Origin: Corynebacterium hylobatis
Lineage (GTDB): Bacteria > Actinomycetota > Actinomycetes > Mycobacteriales > Mycobacteriaceae
Direction: 5' to 3'
DNA length: 64,000 bases
Assembly: GCF_003955685.1 (NCBI RefSeq)
Contig: NZ_RXHJ01000015.1
Location: 39,554-103,553, forward strand
In this document: positions 42,223 through 51,816 of the stretch, one piece after another
Layout: each line of letters opens with the position of its first letter
Numbering within the stretch: the stretch's first letter is position 1
Made by a program: the position numbers and the translations under genes
Notes under the pieces: model-generated
The model's input: only the letters and a program-made list of their open reading frames with translations
Databases searched by the model: none
Told to the model about the DNA's origin: nothing

Positions 42223-43532
42223 CAGCGCCGGGGCTTCCGGCGGGGCGGGCGCGGGGCATGGCCCCGCACAGCGGCAGCGGGACCACCGAAGACCCGCCGC
42301 GGACGGCCGACCGAGTCCTGGGCGCCCTCGGGGATGGAGAGGGCGTCGAAAAGCTCGGGTGAGGTGGAGAACCACTGCGGCGGCTCCGGGGTGTCCAGGC
42401 CGAGCTCGTCGTTGATGACCTTCCACTTCGCCAGCTCGTCGTAACCGACGAGGGTGATCGCCGTACCCGAGTGACCGGCGCGACCGGTACGCCCGATGCG
42501 GTGGACGTAGGTCATCGGGTCATCCGGCGTCTGATAATTGATCACGTGGGTGACGTCGTCGATGTCGATGCCGCGGGCGGCCACGTCGGTGGCCACCAGG
42601 ATGTCGATCGTGCCGTCCCGGAAGGCCGCCAACGACTTCTCCCGGGCGGGCTGGCCCATGTCACCGTGGACGGAACCCACCGCGAAACCACGCCCGGCCA
42701 GCTCGGTGGCGACCTCGGCGGCGGTGCGCTTCGTGCGGGCGAAGATGATCGTCTTCCCGCGCCCCTGCGCCTGCAGGATCCGGGTGGTCACGGCCGCCTT
42801 GTCCATCCGGTGCGCCTGGAAGGTGACCTGCCTGGTCGTGGCATGGGTCTGGGCGGAACCGACCTCCTCCGCACGGATGTGCACCGGCTGCTTCAGGAAG
42901 CTGCGCGCCAGGGTGATGATCGGCCCCGGCATCGTCGCTGAAAACAGCATCGTCTGGTGCTCGTGCTCCAGAGCACGGAGGATCTTCTCGATGTCGGGCA
43001 GGAAACCCAGATCCAGCATCTCATCGGCCTCGTCGAGCACGAGCACCGCCACCCGGTCCAGCTGCAGGTCCCCGCGCTGGTGGAGGTCGAGGACACGGCC
43101 CGGGGTGCCGACCACGACGTCGATACCCTCCCGGAGCGCCTCGATCTGCTCCTCGTAGGGGCGGCCACCGTAGATGGTGGTCAGGCGTACCGGGAGTTTT
43201 GCGGCGGCCCGGGTGAGATCATCACCCACCTGCACCGCCAGCTCACGGGTGGGGACGATCACGAGGGCGCGTGGCGTGCCGTCGAGTTCCTCCACTTCCG
43301 CCGAGTCGAAGACCCGGTCGAGGAGGGGGACACCGAAACCCAGGGTCTTGCCCATGCCCGTGCGGGCCTGACCGATGAGGTCGGTCCCGTCGAGGGCGAG
43401 GGGGAGCGTGAGCTCCTGGATCGCGAAGGTCCGGGTGATGCCCTCGGTGGCGAGCGCCTCACAGATTTCCACCGCCACACCAAGTTCGGCGAAGGTCGGG
43501 GAATCCGGCTTGGACGGAGTATGTGCAGACAC
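42222..43532 (-). CDS. DEAD-box RNA helicase (RhlE-like)
   Basis: This 436-residue helicase has Q-motif F-AELGVAVEICEAL / AIQE, motif I ARTGMGKTLGF (Met in place of the usual Ser/Thr), motif Ia PTRELAVQV, motif II LDEADEMLD, motif III SATMP, and motifs V-VI TDVAARGIDIDD and YVHRIGRTGRAG. The tail is Arg/Pro-rich. GTG 43532 has TAGTAT exactly 7 nt upstream (leaderless). It overlaps the Rv3212-like gene by one base. Confidence 0.93.
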   Translation of the reverse strand: MSAHTPSKPDSPTFAELGVAVEICEALATEGITRTFAIQELTLPLALDGTDLIGQARTGMGKTLGFGVPLLDRVFDSAEVEELDGTPRALVIVPTRELAVQVGDDLTRAAAKLPVRLTTIYGGRPYEEQIEALREGIDVVVGTPGRVLDLHQRGDLQLDRVAVLVLDEADEMLDLGFLPDIEKILRALEHEHQTMLFSATMPGPIITLARSFLKQPVHIRAEEVGSAQTHATTRQVTFQAHRMDKAAVTTRILQAQGRGKTIIFARTKRTAAEVATELAGRGFAVGSVHGDMGQPAREKSLAAFRDGTIDILVATDVAARGIDIDDVTHVINYQTPDDPMTYVHRIGRTGRAGHSGTAITLVGYDELAKWKVINDELGLDTPEPPQWFSTSPELFDALSIPEGAQDSVGRPRRVFGGPAAAVRGHAPRPPRRKPRR

Positions 43533-43570
43533 AACATAGATACTATCGGCACCCGTCTATGATGGGGCCC

Positions 43571-43798
43571 ATGGATATCAAGATCGGATTTGTAGAATCC
43601 CCGCGTGAGCTCGTGATCACCACCGACACCAACCAGGACGAGGTGGCCGAGCAGGTCACCGAGGCCCTGTCCAACGACGCCGCGACTCTGCAGCTGACCG
43701 ATGCCAAGGGCGTGAAGTACATCGTCCGGGCCCGCCAGATCGCCTACGTCGAACTCGGCACCACCACCCAGCGTTTCGTCGGTTTCGCCGGCGCCTGA
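43571..43798 (+). CDS. DUF3107 family protein
   Basis: This 75-residue protein (MDIKIGFVESPRELVITTD ... KGVKYIVRARQIAYVELG) matches the actinobacterial DUF3107 family (Rv3208A). It is a small mixed alpha/beta protein with no catalytic motif. The ATG at 43571 has TATGAT exactly 7 nt upstream, so the mRNA is probably leaderless. It is divergent from rhlE. The function is unknown. Confidence 0.88.
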   Translation: MDIKIGFVESPRELVITTDTNQDEVAEQVTEALSNDAATLQLTDAKGVKYIVRARQIAYVELGTTTQRFVGFAGA

Positions 43799-43851
43799 CG
43801 CCCAGGGCCGCAGGCCCGGCCATCACCCGCCCCGTTCCACCGAAAGACCCC

Positions 43852-44754
43852 ATGAGTCCTGGTTCCCGCGTGACCCCCATGGTCCGCTACGCCCGTGAAC
43901 TGGGGTGGCGTGCCTATGCCATCCCTGTGCTCGTCGTCATCACCGTCTGGGTGCTGATCGACGTGTTCAGCGCACCCGCGCAACAGGACGCCCAGGATCC
44001 CGGTGCAGTGAACGTCACCTCGGAATCTGCCGACCACCCGCAGAACACAGGCCGCCCCGGCCCTGACCCGGCGGACGACCCCGAGCAACATCTGGCCCCC
44101 GACCAGCTGCCACCCGGTGGCCCCTACGCCGAACAGGGCGCGGGCACCTACCGGGTGGTCGGTGCCCCCGGCCTGACGGTCGGCGAGGGCCACGAACGGG
44201 TCCTGCGCTATGTCATCGAGGTCGAGGACGGGGTGGACACCTCCGGTTCCGGCGGCGATGACGCCCTCGCTGCGATGGTCGATGCCACGTTAGCCAACCC
44301 CAAAGGGTGGATCAATGACCCGGCCTTCCGCTTCGAGCACGTCGGACCGGAGGACCACCCGGACATGCGCATCCAGCTGACCAGCGTGGGCACCACCCGG
44401 CAGATCTGCGGCGGGGAGGATCTGGCCATGGAGACCAGCTGCCACATCCGCCTCGGCGAGGAGAGCCGGGTGATCATCAACGAGTCCCGCTGGGTACGCG
44501 GAGCCGCCCCCTTCGAGGGGGACCTCGGTTCCTACCGCCAGTACCTGATCAACCACGAGGTCGGCCACGGGCTGGGCTTCGCCGCCCATGAAGCCTGTGG
44601 CGGGGAGGGTGAGCTCGCACCGATCATGATGCAGCAGACCCTCTCCCTCAACAACGCGGAGCTGAATTCCTTCAGCCCCGAGGAGGTCTACCCGGATGAG
44701 AACGTCACCTGTGTGTACAACCCGTGGCCGTACCCGCGGCCGGCGGTGCTCTGA
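43852..44754 (+). CDS. DUF3152 membrane-anchored putative zinc metalloprotease
   Basis: This 300-residue protein has a membrane helix (about residues 21-40), a Pro/Asp-rich linker, and a DUF3152 domain from about 95. The domain contains LINHEVGHGLGFAAHEACGG-type sequence with HEVGH followed by GLGFAAH, a zinc site in which the third His is one residue further away than in metzincins. Two cysteine pairs are present. The active site should be outside the cell. The homolog is Rv3207c. The substrate is unknown. Confidence 0.82.
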   Translation: MSPGSRVTPMVRYARELGWRAYAIPVLVVITVWVLIDVFSAPAQQDAQDPGAVNVTSESADHPQNTGRPGPDPADDPEQHLAPDQLPPGGPYAEQGAGTYRVVGAPGLTVGEGHERVLRYVIEVEDGVDTSGSGGDDALAAMVDATLANPKGWINDPAFRFEHVGPEDHPDMRIQLTSVGTTRQICGGEDLAMETSCHIRLGEESRVIINESRWVRGAAPFEGDLGSYRQYLINHEVGHGLGFAAHEACGGEGELAPIMMQQTLSLNNAELNSFSPEEVYPDENVTCVYNPWPYPRPAVL

Positions 44755-44787
44755 CCTGGACAGCCGGAACACATGGAGTCTCCGGGC

Positions 44788-45549
44788 ATGATCCAGGAGA
44801 CCGTCCCCAACCATGTCGTCAGTGCCTTCCAGGGCGAATCCGGCGTGCCGGAACCCGCCGGCCATGCCTGGGACAACGGCTGGCGGATCGGCCCGGTCGT
44901 CTACTCCCGCGCCAGCGGCGTGGCGGCCGGCTGGTCCGCCAAGCTGCGGGGCACCCTCCAGATCGACGGGGTGCGCCTGGCCCGGCCGGTGCGCTCCACC
45001 GACGGTCGTTTCGTCGTGGCCGGGTGGAAGGCCTCCACCTGGATCGACGGGGAACTCTCGCGCCGGGTGGATGAGACTGTGCTGGTGGCGTTGCGCCTGG
45101 CCGATGCCCTGGCGGACAAGCCGGAGCCGCCGGAACCGGAGCAGGCCGATCCCTTCGTGCTCGCCGACCAACGGGCCTGGGAGGAGTCGGCGCCGGAGTA
45201 CCGGCAGCTCACCGGTGCCGTGCAGGTCGGGCATGCCGACCTGCTGGCCTGCACGCTCTACCACGGCACGCAGACACCCGCGGTGACGGAGCTGGTGCCT
45301 TTCTCCGCGCCCCGCCCGCACGGCTACACCGCGGCGCTGGTCATCGTCGACGGGCTGATCGCCGGGGCGGTGGATGACGGCGTCATCGACCGTTTCCGCC
45401 AGCTGCCCGACATCGACCAGCTGCTTCTGCGGGCGGTGGCCTACCGTCGGCACATCAATGACCTGCACCCGGCCTCCTCCTCGAACGCCCGTGCCCACAT
45501 CCGGCGGGTGGAGGATCTGCTCATGTCGCGGGTTGCTGACACAATCTAG
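44788..45549 (+). CDS. TIGR02569 family protein
   Basis: This roughly 253-residue protein opens VPNHVVSAFQG and has WRIGPVVYSRASG, FVVAGWKASTWIDG and a long C-terminal helix with VAYRRHINDLHP. This matches the actinobacterial TIGR02569 family (Rv3205c). The pattern faintly resembles aminoglycoside phosphotransferase-like folds, but no kinase motif is evident. ATG 44788 with GGAG upstream is preferred; ATG 44773 is possible. It ends 2 nt before adnA and may share its mRNA. Confidence 0.8.
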   Translation: MIQETVPNHVVSAFQGESGVPEPAGHAWDNGWRIGPVVYSRASGVAAGWSAKLRGTLQIDGVRLARPVRSTDGRFVVAGWKASTWIDGELSRRVDETVLVALRLADALADKPEPPEPEQADPFVLADQRAWEESAPEYRQLTGAVQVGHADLLACTLYHGTQTPAVTELVPFSAPRPHGYTAALVIVDGLIAGAVDDGVIDRFRQLPDIDQLLLRAVAYRRHINDLHPASSSNARAHIRRVEDLLMSRVADTI

Positions 45550-45551
45550 AC

Positions 45552-48500
45552 ATGATCACTCCGGCCACTCTTCCACCGATCCCCGAGGTCCGGCTCGTCC
45601 CCCGTGACACGCACCTGCCCGAGCGCAGCTGGGGGACGGACCTGCCCTGCACCGGCACCTGGCGGGTGACCGGTCCGGCGGGCTCGGGGGTGACCAGCCT
45701 GCTCATCGACACGGTCCTGACCCGCATCAACGCCGGCCAGGACCCCACGGGCATCCTCGTCGTCGCCTCATCCAAGGAGACCGGGGCGCGCATCCGCCGG
45801 GAGATCACCGGCCGACTGGCGGGCACGGACTTCGCCTCCGAGGCCCCGCTCGTACGCTCCGTGCACTCCCTGGCTTTCGCCCTGCTGCGCGACGCCTCCG
45901 AGGAACCGGTCCGCCTGATCACGGGTGCGGAGCAGGATGCCGTCATCCGCGAACTGCTCACCGGCCATGCGGAGGAGGGCCGCGGCACCTGGCCGGCCGA
46001 ACACCGCCCGGCGCTCACCTTCGTCGGTTTCGCCCGCCAGCTGCGTGACTTCCTCCTGCGCGCCGCCGAACGCGGACTGTCGCCGGAGCGTCTCGAGCAA
46101 CTCGGCCACCGCTACGGGCGCCCGATCTGGACCGCCGCCGGGGGTTTCCTACGGGAGTATGAACAGACCATGGCATTGTCGGCAGCCTCCAGCTACACCA
46201 GTTACTCGGCCTCCGAGCTGGTGGCCGCCGCCCTGGAGAAGCCCCTGTCCTCCCGCTGGCACACCCTCATCGTCGACGACGCCCAGCACCTTGACCCGAC
46301 CTCCGCGGAGCTGGTCCGCCGGCTCATTCCCGGCACGGAGCTGGTTGTGGTGGGCGGTGACCCGCAGCAGTCGATCTTCCACTTCCGGGGCGCCTCCCCG
46401 AAATTCCTCACCGGACTGCCCGTCGACGGCGAGATCGTCCTGCCCGCCACCCGCCGGAACCCGGAGCGGGAGGTGGTCGTCGTCGATTCGCCGCCGACCC
46501 AGAATGCGCTCATCGCCGACCGGATCCGCCGCGCGCATCTGCTCGAGGGGGTGGCCTGGTCCGATATCGCCGTCATCGTCCGTTCCACCGGGCAGCTCGC
46601 CGCGGTGCGCCGGGCGCTGCTGGCCGCCGGCGTACCTGTGCACATCAGCCCGACGGATGTGGTGCTGACCGAGCAGCGCATCGTCTCCAACCTGCTGCTG
46701 GGCATCCGCGCGCTCACCGAGGAGCTCAACCCCGCCGAGCTGGAGGACCTGCTGCTCGGGCCCGTGGGCGGCGCCGACCCGGTGACGCTGCGGCGCCTCA
46801 TCCGCGGGCTGCGGCGTTTCGACCCCACCACCCGCGGCATCGACACCCTGCGCGGCCTGCTGCTGCCCGACGCGGAGATGCCCGACTTCGGGGGCCTGCT
46901 CACCGAACGCGAACAGGCCATCCTCACCCGCATCTGCGGCGTGCTCGGGGCCGGCCGCGCGGCCCTGCCGGGTGGCAGCGTGGAGGAGGTCCTGTGGGCG
47001 GTGTGGTCCGCCACGGGCCTGTCCGACCATCTGCTCGCCGCCTCCCTGCGCGGCGGGGCCGGCGGCTCTCAGGCCGACCGCGACCTCGACGCCATGATGT
47101 CGCTTTTCGACGCCGCCGGCGACTACGCCGAGCGCCGCCCCACCGGCTCCATCCACGGCTTCATCGCCCACATCACCGAGCAGGAGCTGCCCACCGGTGT
47201 GCGTGACCGCCGCTCCGCCACCCCGGAGGCGGTCACCCTGCTCACCGCCCACGGCACCGTCGGCGCCCAGTGGGGGCACGTCGTCCTCGCCGGCGCGCAG
47301 GAAGGGGAGTGGCCCTCCCTCGGGGAGACCGGTTCACTCTTCGACCAGGAGGAGCTCGTCGAGCTTCTCGACGCCGGTGTCGACCCCGACGCCATCGTCT
47401 CCCACACCGCCGACCGGCTGAAGGAGGAACGCCGCCTCTTCCACGTCGCCGCCACCCGCGCCACCACCCGGCTGCTGGTCACCGCCGCGTACTGTCCGGA
47501 CGCCGATGAACCCACCGAGCCCTCCCGCTTCGTGGGGGAGTTCGCCACCACCCATGACCTGGAGATCCAGCGTTTCTCCGCGGACCCGGCCGGCGAAACC
47601 GCAGACTACGAACCCCTGCACGTGCGTCTGCTGTCGGTCCCTTCCCTGCTCGCGGAGCTGCGCCGGGTGGTCTGCGACCCGGCCGCGCGTGCCGACGAAC
47701 GCACCCAGGCCGCCCGCCAACTCGCACGCCTGGCCGCTGCAGGGGTTCCCGGGGCGGACCCGAAGGACTGGTGGACCACCACCCGGCCGTCGACGATGGA
47801 GCAGTTGCCGCAGGCCGACGCCCTCTCGCCCTCCCGCATCGAGGGCCTGCTGGCGTGCCCCCTCCAGGAGGTCATCCAGCGGCTGATCACCGAGGAGGAC
47901 ACCCCCGCCGCGCTCACCCGGGGCACCCTCGTCCACGCCTACCTGGAGGCGGTGGGAAACGGTGTCGACACGCAGCAGGCGAAAGACCTGACCCTGGCCT
48001 CCTGGGGACAGCTGCAGGACAACCCCGCCTGGCGGGTCGCCCTCGAACACGAGTCCGTGGCGCGCCTGCTCGACCGCACCAGCCAGTGGCTGGCCCAGTC
48101 ACGCAGCACCTACACCCAGGTCGGTGTCGAGCTCGACCTGGATGTCCAGGTCACCGAGGGCGTGCGCATCCGCGGACGCATGGACCGGCTTGAGAAGGAC
48201 GCCTCCGGCGAGCACTGGGTTGTCGACCTGAAGACCGGCACCACCGTGCCCAGCAAAGACGCCGCCCAGCGGCACGTCCAGCTCACCGCCTACCAGCTCG
48301 CCCTGCGCAACGGTGTGCTGGACGGTGACCGGATCACCGACCCCGCGCCGGGGGAGGAGGGCCTGCCCGTCGGTGGTGGCGTGCTGGTCTATCCCGGCAG
48401 CAGCACGAAGACGGCGAGCACCCGGGAACAGACCGCCCACTCCCCGGAGGAACTCGCGGAATTCGCCGCCCAGCTGCCCGGCCTCGTCACCGAGCTGGCC

Positions 48501-48602
48501 GGCCCGACGCTGACCGCACGCATAAACGACAACTGCGAACGCTGCGCAGTGCGGACAATCTGTCCGCTCCAGCCCGAAGGAAAGGCCACCACCCGTGTCT
48601 GA
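45552..48602 (+). CDS. adnA: AdnA subunit of the AdnAB helicase-nuclease
   Basis: This 1016-residue protein pairs with AdnB to resect DNA double-strand breaks. It has a UvrD-like motor (1-650) and a RecB-like nuclease (about 760-1010). The motor looks dead: Walker A is GPAGSGVTS (41-49) with Val for Lys, and Walker B is VDDAQH with Asp for Glu. The nuclease looks intact: RGRMDRLE and VVDLKTG (Asp about 895). Four cysteines (C769, C995, C998, C1004) can hold an iron-sulfur cluster. It overlaps adnB by 8 bp. Confidence 0.92.
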   Translation: MITPATLPPIPEVRLVPRDTHLPERSWGTDLPCTGTWRVTGPAGSGVTSLLIDTVLTRINAGQDPTGILVVASSKETGARIRREITGRLAGTDFASEAPLVRSVHSLAFALLRDASEEPVRLITGAEQDAVIRELLTGHAEEGRGTWPAEHRPALTFVGFARQLRDFLLRAAERGLSPERLEQLGHRYGRPIWTAAGGFLREYEQTMALSAASSYTSYSASELVAAALEKPLSSRWHTLIVDDAQHLDPTSAELVRRLIPGTELVVVGGDPQQSIFHFRGASPKFLTGLPVDGEIVLPATRRNPEREVVVVDSPPTQNALIADRIRRAHLLEGVAWSDIAVIVRSTGQLAAVRRALLAAGVPVHISPTDVVLTEQRIVSNLLLGIRALTEELNPAELEDLLLGPVGGADPVTLRRLIRGLRRFDPTTRGIDTLRGLLLPDAEMPDFGGLLTEREQAILTRICGVLGAGRAALPGGSVEEVLWAVWSATGLSDHLLAASLRGGAGGSQADRDLDAMMSLFDAAGDYAERRPTGSIHGFIAHITEQELPTGVRDRRSATPEAVTLLTAHGTVGAQWGHVVLAGAQEGEWPSLGETGSLFDQEELVELLDAGVDPDAIVSHTADRLKEERRLFHVAATRATTRLLVTAAYCPDADEPTEPSRFVGEFATTHDLEIQRFSADPAGETADYEPLHVRLLSVPSLLAELRRVVCDPAARADERTQAARQLARLAAAGVPGADPKDWWTTTRPSTMEQLPQADALSPSRIEGLLACPLQEVIQRLITEEDTPAALTRGTLVHAYLEAVGNGVDTQQAKDLTLASWGQLQDNPAWRVALEHESVARLLDRTSQWLAQSRSTYTQVGVELDLDVQVTEGVRIRGRMDRLEKDASGEHWVVDLKTGTTVPSKDAAQRHVQLTAYQLALRNGVLDGDRITDPAPGEEGLPVGGGVLVYPGSSTKTASTREQTAHSPEELAEFAAQLPGLVTELAGPTLTARINDNCERCAVRTICPLQPEGKATTRV

Positions 48603-51600
48603 CATCTCACCCCTCCTGCTCTCCCGGGTGCTCGGGCAGGCACACGGCCCCACCGACCAGCAGTCCGCCATCATCGGCGACGCCCCCGGCCCGCTGCTCG
48701 TCGTCGCCGGCGCCGGCGCCGGCAAAACCGAGACCATGGCCTCCCGCGTCGTGTGGCTCATGGCCAACGGCTACGCCACCCCGGACCAGATTCTCGGCCT
48801 GACCTTCACCCGTAAGGCCGCCCAGGAACTCGGTCGTCGTATCCGGCAGCGGCTGCAGACCCTCGCCGGCACCCCGAAGGTCCGCGACCTCGACCCCAGC
48901 GGTCAGCTGGCGGACAAGCTGGTCAATCAGTCGCCGGCGGTGTCGACCTACGACTCCTATGCCGGCCAGCTCATCTGCGAATACGGCCTGCTTGTCCCCG
49001 TCGAACCCACCGCGCGGATCATCACCGATGCCGAGCGCTACGCCATTGCCCACGAGGTGGTGACCAACTACCGCGGGAAGCTGACCGCCACGCAGACCGT
49101 GGCGAATGTGACGAAGAACCTCATCGACCTGGTCGACGAGATGAACAACCAGGTGATCACCGCCGAGGAGATCATCAGCGAGTCCCGCGCACTGGTGGAC
49201 ACCGTCGTCGACCTGCCCAAGGGCAAGCGACAGAGCGACGCCCTGAACAAAATAGTCCAGGGCTGGCTGGACACCCAGGAGACCCGCCTGGAGTACCTGC
49301 CCCTGGTCGAGGCACTACGGGAGGAACTCGATCACCGTGGCGTGGTCACCTTCAACGAGCAGATGTCCGTCGCCGCGGCACTCGCCCGCGACAACCCTGT
49401 TGTCGGCGCCGGACAGCGGCGCCGCTTCCGGGTGGTCATGCTCGACGAGTACCAGGACACCTCCCATGCCCAGCGCGTCCTGCTGCGCAGTCTCTTCGCG
49501 GCCGAGGACCCCGGCCTGACCGTCACCGCCGTCGGTGACCCCATGCAGTCGATCTACGGCTGGCGCGGCGCTACCGCCGCCAACCTCACCGCCTTCGTCG
49601 AGGATTTCCCCGTCGACGACGCCCCGGCCCCCAAACGCGAGCTGACCGTCTCCTGGCGCAACCCCCCGGAGATCCTCACCCTGGCCAACGCCGTATCCAC
49701 CGAGGTCCTCGGACACGGTGCCGACCGGGCCGTCGCTCCCCTCGACCCCCGCCCCGGTGCCCCCGCCGGTGACGTCACCCTCGGCTGGTGGCGAGATCCG
49801 GACGACGAGGTCAACTACGTAGCCGACCGCCTCGCCGCCGAGTACCACGCGAAGCAGGAGGCGGGGGAGACCTTCTCCGGGGCGGTGCTCGTGCGCAAGA
49901 ACAAACACACCGGCCCCATCGCGGAGGCCCTGGCCGTCCGCGGTATCCCCTATGAGGTGGTGGGGTTGAGCGGGCTGCTCAACGAACCCGAGGTCGCCGA
50001 CATCGTCGCGGTGGCCACCATGCTCATCCGACCGGGCGACACCACCGCCGCCCTGCGGGTGCTCACCGGTCCGATGGTCGGGCTCGGCCTTGCGGACCTG
50101 GTTGCCCTGGCCCGCCGCGCCCGCAACCTCACCGGCCACGGGCAGCGCACCGAGCACCCCGCGGAACCCCTCGAAAGGCTGGTGTCCCAGCTGGCGGAAC
50201 TTACCGCCGACCCGCCCGAGCAGATCAGCGGGCTCACGGACGCCGTCGCCGACCTGGGGGAGCGTTCCCGGTATTCACCGGACGGCGTACGTCGCCTGGA
50301 GCGGTTGTCCTCCCGCCTGCGCCGGCTCCGTACCCACAGCCTGGGTAAGTCGCTGCCGGACCTCTTCGCGGACATCGAGCAGGTCTTCGGTGTGCGCACC
50401 GAGGTCCTGGCCCGCCGCAGTGACATCGGCCCCGTGCATCTGGACCGGCTGGCCGGCCACGTCGCCGGCTACTCCGGTGATTCGTTGGGCGGGCTGCTCG
50501 ACTACTTCCGCCTTGCCTCAGACCACGAGAAGGGGCTGGCAGCGGGCGAGGTCACCCAGCGCGGTGACCGCGTGCAGATCCTCACCTCCCACAAGGCCAA
50601 GGGCCTGGAGTGGGACATGGTCTGTGTCCTGCACACCGATTCCGGCACCTGGTCGGCGAAGGCCTCCACCTTCCTCAGCAACATCACCAGGGTGCCGGAC
50701 CCGGATTTCGGAGCCCTGGCCGCGGATGACCGGAAAGAATTCCAGGACCTGGCGGAGGAGTACATCGGCGACCGCCGCGCCGCCGAGGCCGAAGAGGCCA
50801 CCCGGCTGTTCTACGTGGCCATCACGCGTACCGAGCGGGTCCTGCTGGTGACCGGCTCCGCCCAGTCCACCAGCGCCCGGCCCTACGAGCACCTTGAACG
50901 CCTCCGTGACCTGGCCCCTGATACGGTCGTGGCCTGGGAGGACGAGTCTGAGGCCACCGGGACGCAGGAGCAGGAGGCACCCCGGAAAGGCAGCTTCCCG
51001 GACCTGCACCCTGATCCGGACGCCCTGGCCGGCGCGGAACTGGTCCGGGAGGCGATGATCCAGCTGCCGGAGTCCAGCGCCGGCGAGACCTATGAGTTCT
51101 GGGAGGCGGAGATCACGGCGCTCATCGCGGAACACGAGGCGATGCTCGCCCCGGTTGTGGAGGTGGCCCTGCCCGCCGAACTCACCGCCACCGACCTGGT
51201 CGCCCTGCGGCAGGACCCGGAGCAGTTCGCCCGCCGCCAGCGCCGCCCCGTGCCCTTCCGTCCGAACCAGTACGCCAAGCGCGGAACCGCCTTCCACCAG
51301 TGGCTGGAGGACCGCTTCGGCGCGACTGCCCTGCTGGATGAGGACCAGCTGCCCGGCATCGACGAGGAGGTCGTCGACGCCCACGAACTTGAGCACCTCA
51401 AGGAGAAGTTCCTGGAGAGCCCGTGGGCTGACCGCACCCCGGCGCATGTGGAGCAGCCCTTCGAGGTGACCATCGGCGACGTCGTGGTCCGCGGCCGCAT
51501 GGACGCGGTCTTCCGCGACCCGGACACCCCGGGCGGCTGGCTCATCGTCGACTGGAAGACCGGCCGGCCCCCGAGCGGACCGGACCGCCGCGCTGCGATC

Positions 51601-51768
51601 ATCCAGCTGGCGGTCTACCGCGAGGCGTGGAGCCGGATCATCGGGGAGGGCTCTGTGCGTGCCGCCTTCCACTACGTCGGCTGGAACGAGACGCTTGAGC
51701 CGCGTGACCTGCCGGGACATGATGAACTCGTTGAACTGCTCACGCATGCCACGGCCCCGAGCCAGTAG
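48595..51768 (+). CDS. adnB: AdnB subunit of the AdnAB helicase-nuclease
   Basis: This 1057-residue protein should be the driving motor of AdnAB. UvrD-type motifs are intact: VVAGAGAGKTETMASR (about 36-51), LTFTRKAAQELGRRI, MLDEYQDTSHAQ (about 281), GDPMQSIYGWRGA, TSHKAKGLEWD and FYVAITRTE. The C-terminal nuclease has VRGRMDAVF and IVDWKTGRPP (about 985), followed by QLAVYREAW. GTG 48595 lies inside the adnA end, after GAAGGAAAGG. A K+ channel gene follows after 48 bp. Confidence 0.95.
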   Translation: MSDISPLLLSRVLGQAHGPTDQQSAIIGDAPGPLLVVAGAGAGKTETMASRVVWLMANGYATPDQILGLTFTRKAAQELGRRIRQRLQTLAGTPKVRDLDPSGQLADKLVNQSPAVSTYDSYAGQLICEYGLLVPVEPTARIITDAERYAIAHEVVTNYRGKLTATQTVANVTKNLIDLVDEMNNQVITAEEIISESRALVDTVVDLPKGKRQSDALNKIVQGWLDTQETRLEYLPLVEALREELDHRGVVTFNEQMSVAAALARDNPVVGAGQRRRFRVVMLDEYQDTSHAQRVLLRSLFAAEDPGLTVTAVGDPMQSIYGWRGATAANLTAFVEDFPVDDAPAPKRELTVSWRNPPEILTLANAVSTEVLGHGADRAVAPLDPRPGAPAGDVTLGWWRDPDDEVNYVADRLAAEYHAKQEAGETFSGAVLVRKNKHTGPIAEALAVRGIPYEVVGLSGLLNEPEVADIVAVATMLIRPGDTTAALRVLTGPMVGLGLADLVALARRARNLTGHGQRTEHPAEPLERLVSQLAELTADPPEQISGLTDAVADLGERSRYSPDGVRRLERLSSRLRRLRTHSLGKSLPDLFADIEQVFGVRTEVLARRSDIGPVHLDRLAGHVAGYSGDSLGGLLDYFRLASDHEKGLAAGEVTQRGDRVQILTSHKAKGLEWDMVCVLHTDSGTWSAKASTFLSNITRVPDPDFGALAADDRKEFQDLAEEYIGDRRAAEAEEATRLFYVAITRTERVLLVTGSAQSTSARPYEHLERLRDLAPDTVVAWEDESEATGTQEQEAPRKGSFPDLHPDPDALAGAELVREAMIQLPESSAGETYEFWEAEITALIAEHEAMLAPVVEVALPAELTATDLVALRQDPEQFARRQRRPVPFRPNQYAKRGTAFHQWLEDRFGATALLDEDQLPGIDEEVVDAHELEHLKEKFLESPWADRTPAHVEQPFEVTIGDVVVRGRMDAVFRDPDTPGGWLIVDWKTGRPPSGPDRRAAIIQLAVYREAWSRIIGEGSVRAAFHYVGWNETLEPRDLPGHDELVELLTHATAPSQ

Positions 51769-51816
51769 AGTCTGAAGCCAGACAGGGCGGTACGTCACGG
51801 CAGGAAGGAGCCAGGC

